DNA of 64,000 nt, taken from NCBI RefSeq assembly GCF_034497705.1, contig NZ_JAXRUV010000001.1, forward strand, positions 620,001 to 684,000, read 5' to 3'. This DNA is from Marinococcus luteus_A. Lineage in GTDB: Bacteria > Bacillota > Bacilli > Bacillales > Marinococcaceae. This document shows, one piece after another, positions 60,642 through 64,000 of the stretch. A program made the translations under genes and the position numbers. The notes under the pieces are model-generated. The model was given only the letters and a program-made list of their open reading frames with translations, was not told the origin of the DNA and did not search any database. Numbering within the stretch: the first letter of the stretch is position 1; each line of letters begins with the position of its first letter.

Positions 60642-61742
60642 CTAAAGCCTGGCCTGCTGATGTTCAAGCACTTCACTCAGCGTCTGGCGGAAAGCTTCAT
60701 TCTGCTCCTCGGTTCCTATCGTTACACGAATCGATTCCGGATAGCCGAGAGCTTCGCCTGAGCGGATGATGATTCCCCTTTTCAGCATTTCGTCAAAAAC
60801 TACGCTTCCTGCAACTCCTGTATGAATCAGCAGAAAATTGGTTTGGGAAGGCACATAGTCTAGTCCCTGCTCTTCGCAGAAAGACGTCATTTTATCTAGT
60901 TCAATTTTATTCTTCTCCCGGCACTTTTCAATAAAGGTGCGGTCCTTCAAGGCAGCCGTTGCCGCCCGCTGGGCCACAGCTGTAACGTTGAACGGGGGCC
61001 GGACCGGATCCAGGGACTGAATCAGTTCTTCGTGGCTCACGCCGTAGCCAACCCGGAGTGATGCCAGTCCGTAAGCTTTTGAAAAGGTGCGCAAAAGAAG
61101 AAGGTTCGGGTACTCCTGCAGCAGCTTCAGCGTATCCGGATAATCGTTTGCGGTCACATATTCAATGTAAGCCTCATCCGAAACAACCAGTACGTTTTCC
61201 GGCACCCGGTCAAGGAATGCCACAAACGCTTCATCATTAATATAGGCGCCGGACGGATTGTTCGGATTACATACCCAGACAATACGTGTCTGTTCATCAA
61301 TCGCTTCAAGCATAGTGTCCAGCTGATGCTCTCCGTCCACTGCCGGAATTTCACGGATTTCTGCTCCTTCAATGGCTGCATTATGCTTGTACTGCGAAAA
61401 CGACGGTACTGCCATAACGGTATTTGTGTCCGGGCCAAGCATGGCCCGGCAGAGCATTAAAATAACTTCATCGGACCCGGCTCCAAACAGCAGCTGTTTT
61501 TCTCCAACATTCAGCTCTTCGGCCACTGCCTGACGCAGCTCAGCTGCATAACCATCCGGATAAATCTCCGGATCGGCAGCAGCTTCTTCGATTGCCTGTT
61601 TGGCCTGCAGCGGAGCACCGTACGGATTTTCATTGGAAGCCATTTTATGAACGGTAGTCAGTCCTAGCTCCCGTTTCACTTCTTCAATTGGTTTTCCCGG
61701 CTGGTAAGGCGTCATGCCTTTGATTTGTTTTTTAATATACAA
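60642..61742 (-). CDS. hisC: Histidinol-phosphate/aromatic aminotransferase
   Basis: A 366-residue class I PLP aminotransferase; in Bacillus the same enzyme serves histidine and aromatic amino acid synthesis. Motifs are LASNENPYG-like KMASNENPYG near residue 36, GSDEVILMLCRA near 86, CNPNNPSGAYIND near 155, the PLP lysine in LLRTFSKAYGLASLRVGYG and RVTIGTEEQN at the end. A GTG at 61751 is in frame, but GAGGTGA lies five bases before TTG 61742, and that start aligns with the N-terminus of the B. subtilis enzyme. Confidence 0.93.
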   Translation of the reverse strand: MYIKKQIKGMTPYQPGKPIEEVKRELGLTTVHKMASNENPYGAPLQAKQAIEEAAADPEIYPDGYAAELRQAVAEELNVGEKQLLFGAGSDEVILMLCRAMLGPDTNTVMAVPSFSQYKHNAAIEGAEIREIPAVDGEHQLDTMLEAIDEQTRIVWVCNPNNPSGAYINDEAFVAFLDRVPENVLVVSDEAYIEYVTANDYPDTLKLLQEYPNLLLLRTFSKAYGLASLRVGYGVSHEELIQSLDPVRPPFNVTAVAQRAATAALKDRTFIEKCREKNKIELDKMTSFCEEQGLDYVPSQTNFLLIHTGVAGSVVFDEMLKRGIIIRSGEALGYPESIRVTIGTEEQNEAFRQTLSEVLEHQQARL

Positions 61743-61777
61743 CTTTGTCACCTCGTCTTTGTATGCTGATTACTATC

Positions 61778-62602
61778 TTACGACGAAATTAGCGTGGAGA
61801 CAAAGGTTTTAATTTCGTTCAGCGCCTGCTCCCGCTCTGTTTTTTCAGCTGAAACGAGTGCCTCCTGCTGTTCTTCGACGATTTTCATAATCGCACTGCC
61901 GACGACAATGCCGTCGCTCACACCGTCAAGCAGCTCCACCTGCCGGCGGTTGGATATGCCAAAGCCGACAGCAACCGGCACCGTGCTTGCTTCTTTCACC
62001 TTGCGGATAAAAGCATAGGCTTCGTCCGGGAAGGCATCCCTCGTACCAGTTACGCCAAGACTTGAAACGCAGTACAGAAAGCCCTGGGCCTGGGAGGCAA
62101 TTTTTTCAATGCGGTGGGCAGATGTCGGCGCCACGAGTGAAATGACCGACAGTCCATTCTTCCTGGCAAGCTCACTGATAAAGCTGCTCTCTTCCATGGG
62201 AAGGTCCGGAATCAGCACCCCGTTTGCCCCGGCAGATGCCGCTTCTCTGACAAACGTCTCTTCTCCCATACGCAGCACCGGATTCACATAGGAAAACACG
62301 ACCACCGGAATTGTCAGCCCACGTTCTCTCATCGTCCGGATCATGCGCAGAGCCCCTTTCAGACTCATACCACCTTTAAGGGCGCGTTGAGCTGAACGCT
62401 GCAGCAGAGGACCGTCAGCCAGTGGATCAGAATACGGAATGCCAAGCTCTAAAATGTGGGCGCCTGCCTCCTGCAGCGAAAGAGCAATCGAAATCGTCGC
62501 TTCTTCATGCGGATCCCCTGCCATAATAAATGGCACGAACAGAGGGTAAGGAGCCTGCGCTGCCGCTTCTTCCACTGTCAGCACATTTGTTGCTTTATTC
62601 AT
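61778..62602 (-). CDS. trpA: Tryptophan synthase alpha subunit
   Basis: A 274-residue TrpA that releases indole from indole-glycerol phosphate for the beta subunit. Motifs are PFIMAGDPHEE near residue 24, the catalytic-Glu segment LELGIPYSDPLADGPLLQRS near 52, LIPDLPMEES with the catalytic Asp region, and VGFGISNRRQ near 215. The frame is open to 62743, but GGGGAG before ATG 62602, which overlaps the trpB stop by eight bases, gives the family length. Confidence 0.95.
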   Translation of the reverse strand: MNKATNVLTVEEAAAQAPYPLFVPFIMAGDPHEEATISIALSLQEAGAHILELGIPYSDPLADGPLLQRSAQRALKGGMSLKGALRMIRTMRERGLTIPVVVFSYVNPVLRMGEETFVREAASAGANGVLIPDLPMEESSFISELARKNGLSVISLVAPTSAHRIEKIASQAQGFLYCVSSLGVTGTRDAFPDEAYAFIRKVKEASTVPVAVGFGISNRRQVELLDGVSDGIVVGSAIMKIVEEQQEALVSAEKTEREQALNEIKTFVSTLISS

Positions 62603-63797
62603 TACTGCTCTCCCCTTCCATACGACGGCGGATCGTTTCAACGTCTTTATCTCCACGACCCGAGAGACAAATAACGATTCGTTCACTTCTGTCCATCTGT
62701 TTGGCTTTTTCAAACGCCAGGTAAAGGGCATGGGAGGTTTCAATCGCCGGAAGTATGCCTTCTTTCTTTGTTAAAAGCGAAAGTGCTTCCAGGGATTCTT
62801 CGTCTGTCACCCCCGTGTATTCCACGCGGCCGCTTTCAGCCAGATGGGCGTGCTCTGGTCCAATGCCCGGATAATCCAGCCCGGCGGAAATGGAATACGG
62901 CTCAATAATCTGTCCATTTTCATCCTGGATTAAATACGTCAGCGAACCGTGGATTACCCCGCGGGTGCCTTTCGAAATCGTTGCTGCGTGCATAGCTGTA
63001 TGAACGCCCATGCCGGCTGCCTCCGCGCCGTATAGCTTTACGTTGTCTTCAAGAAACGGATAAAACATGCCGATCGCATTGCTTCCGCCTCCCACGCATG
63101 CTGCAATCGCATCCGGAAGAGCCCCGCACCGCGTCTGCATCTGCCGCTTGGTTTCATCCCCAATAATCCGCTGATAGTTCCGGACAATCATTGGATAGGG
63201 ATGCGGGCCAACGACCGAACCGATCAGATAAAACGTATCTTCCACGTTTGTTACCCAGTAGCGGATCGCTTCATTGGTGGCGTCCTTTAAGGTTTTGTTT
63301 CCGGACGATGCAGGCAGCACTTCCGCTCCCAGCAGCTCCATGCGAAAGACATTCAGTTCCTGCCGTTCCATATCCTCTTCACCCATAAACACCTTGCACT
63401 CCAGCCCAAACTTAGCGCAGACGGTCGCTGTCGCCACACCGTGCTGGCCGGCGCCTGTTTCTGCAACAATTTTTGATTTCCCCATCCGTCTGGCCAGAAG
63501 CACCTGGCCGATAGCATTATTTAATTTATGGGCACCGGTATGAAGCAGGTCCTCCCGTTTTAAATAAATTTCTGCTCCGCCCAGATGCTCCGTCAGGTGG
63601 CCTGCGAACGTCAGCGGGGTCTCCCGGCCGGCATATTCACGCAGAATATCCTGGTACTCCTCGTGAAAGGATTCGTCCTCCCAGGCTGCATTAAATGCTT
63701 CTTCAAGTTCTTCGAGTGCATACATGAGCGTTTCCGGCACATACTTTCCGCCGTAATCCCCGTACCGTCCGTGTTCATCGGGATATATCTGCTGCAT
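62595..63797 (-). CDS. trpB: Tryptophan synthase beta subunit
   Basis: A 400-residue TrpB, joining indole and serine with PLP. The active lysine is in LLHTGAHKLNNAIGQ near residue 91, the catalytic region GAGQHGVATATVCAKFGLE follows, and the phosphate loop is CVGGGSNAIGMFYPFL near 235. The start ATG 63797 lies 20 bases inside the end of trpF and its end overlaps trpA, so the three genes are translationally linked. Confidence 0.96.
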   Translation of the reverse strand: MQQIYPDEHGRYGDYGGKYVPETLMYALEELEEAFNAAWEDESFHEEYQDILREYAGRETPLTFAGHLTEHLGGAEIYLKREDLLHTGAHKLNNAIGQVLLARRMGKSKIVAETGAGQHGVATATVCAKFGLECKVFMGEEDMERQELNVFRMELLGAEVLPASSGNKTLKDATNEAIRYWVTNVEDTFYLIGSVVGPHPYPMIVRNYQRIIGDETKRQMQTRCGALPDAIAACVGGGSNAIGMFYPFLEDNVKLYGAEAAGMGVHTAMHAATISKGTRGVIHGSLTYLIQDENGQIIEPYSISAGLDYPGIGPEHAHLAESGRVEYTGVTDEESLEALSLLTKKEGILPAIETSHALYLAFEKAKQMDRSERIVICLSGRGDKDVETIRRRMEGESSNE

Positions 63798-64000
63798 AGC
63801 TATTCAACCTCTTCTCTAATTGTTCTAATAAGCCGGCATCCTTTACTCCGTCTTTTTCCAGCCCACTGGAAATATCAATGCCCGCCGGATGATACGCAAG
63901 CAGGTCTTCAACATTTTCCGGGCGAACTCCTCCGGCAATAAATAACGGAAGGCGGTGGGCTTTTCCAGCTTTAATATAGCCGGGTACGTGCTCCCAGGCG
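63775..64000 (-). CDS. trpF: Phosphoribosylanthranilate isomerase, C-terminal part
   Basis: The last 74 codons of trpF, cut by the window edge. Residues visible include FIAGGVRPENVEDLL (phosphate-binding loop) and GIDISSGLEKDGVKD, the ending typical of the TrpF barrel. It isomerises phosphoribosylanthranilate in tryptophan synthesis. The stop at 63775-63777 lies inside trpB in another frame (23-base overlap). The N-terminal part lies outside the window. Confidence 0.92.
   Translation of the reverse strand, partial: AWEHVPGYIKAGKAHRLPLFIAGGVRPENVEDLLAYHPAGIDISSGLEKDGVKDAGLLEQLEKRLNSYAADISR

Noticed and set aside
1..64000. tRNA, rRNA, CRISPR array, insertion sequence, prophage or replication origin
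   Set aside because: No direct-repeat array, transposase, integrase, tRNA-like cloverleaf or DnaA-box cluster was noticed on reading both strands.

Overview
The window is a chromosomal stretch of a low-copy, roughly 50 % GC Bacillaceae bacterium, most likely a halophilic or alkaliphilic Bacillus relative. The evidence is Bacillus-type gene order (trp-hisC-tyrA, then ypiA-ypjA-ypjD-dapB-mgsA-bshB1-bshA-cca-birA-dinG-ypmA-ypmB-aspB-asnS-dnaD-nth-ypoC, then recU-ponA), bacillithiol genes, the sporulation gene kapB, AGGAGG-type ribosome sites with many TTG/GTG starts, acidic proteins and an ectoine-catabolic locus. No rRNA, tRNA, insertion sequence, prophage or CRISPR array was seen.

Region 1 (1-10644) is a metabolic island. 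A PucR-type regulator (8900-10609, +) faces a five-gene minus-strand operon: PLP enzyme of the cystathionine gamma-synthase family, M20 deacetylase, homoserine dehydrogenase, aldehyde dehydrogenase and ectoine hydrolase DoeA. Next come a permease of unclear family and an EamA exporter, behind a terminator. No DoeD-type transaminase is present. The genes instead suggest a transaminase-free route: ectoine to N-acetyl-diaminobutyrate, to diaminobutyrate, to homoserine, to aspartate semialdehyde, to aspartate.

Region 2 (10641-18515) holds kapB, a small membrane protein, glutamate synthase (both subunits) and an NRDE-family protein with a structured leader. Region 3 (18909-33554) is mixed: a TelA-family three-gene operon with two unrecognised partners, the YdbS/YdbT membrane pair, a CvfC-like HEAT protein, a phosphoesterase, two overlapping thioredoxin-fold genes, a DJ-1/PfpI protein, DUF3891, ilvA, a phasin-like/UbiB pair, and an sseA-yppE-remA-like cluster.

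Region 4 (33701-49879) covers recU-ponA (PBP1 with a very acidic tail), the double dynamin DynA, ypoC, nth, dnaD, asnS, aspB, ypmB, ypmA, an amidohydrolase and dinG. Region 5 (49901-57189) is birA, cca, bacillithiol synthesis (bshA, bshB1), mgsA, dapB, ypjD, a YitT protein and a YugP protease. Region 6 (57261-64000) is ypjA, a TPR protein, tyrA, hisC, trpA, trpB and the end of trpF. qcrABC, aroE and panBCD are missing from the places they occupy in B. subtilis.

The most interesting non-coding signal lies at 59296-59425. A consensus sigma-A promoter overlapped by a perfect CcpA (cre) consensus would drive a transcript of about 97 nt. It carries a hairpin with a C/U-rich anti-Shine-Dalgarno loop and ends at a strong intrinsic terminator, so it looks like a catabolite-controlled base-pairing small RNA in the 3' flank of tyrA.
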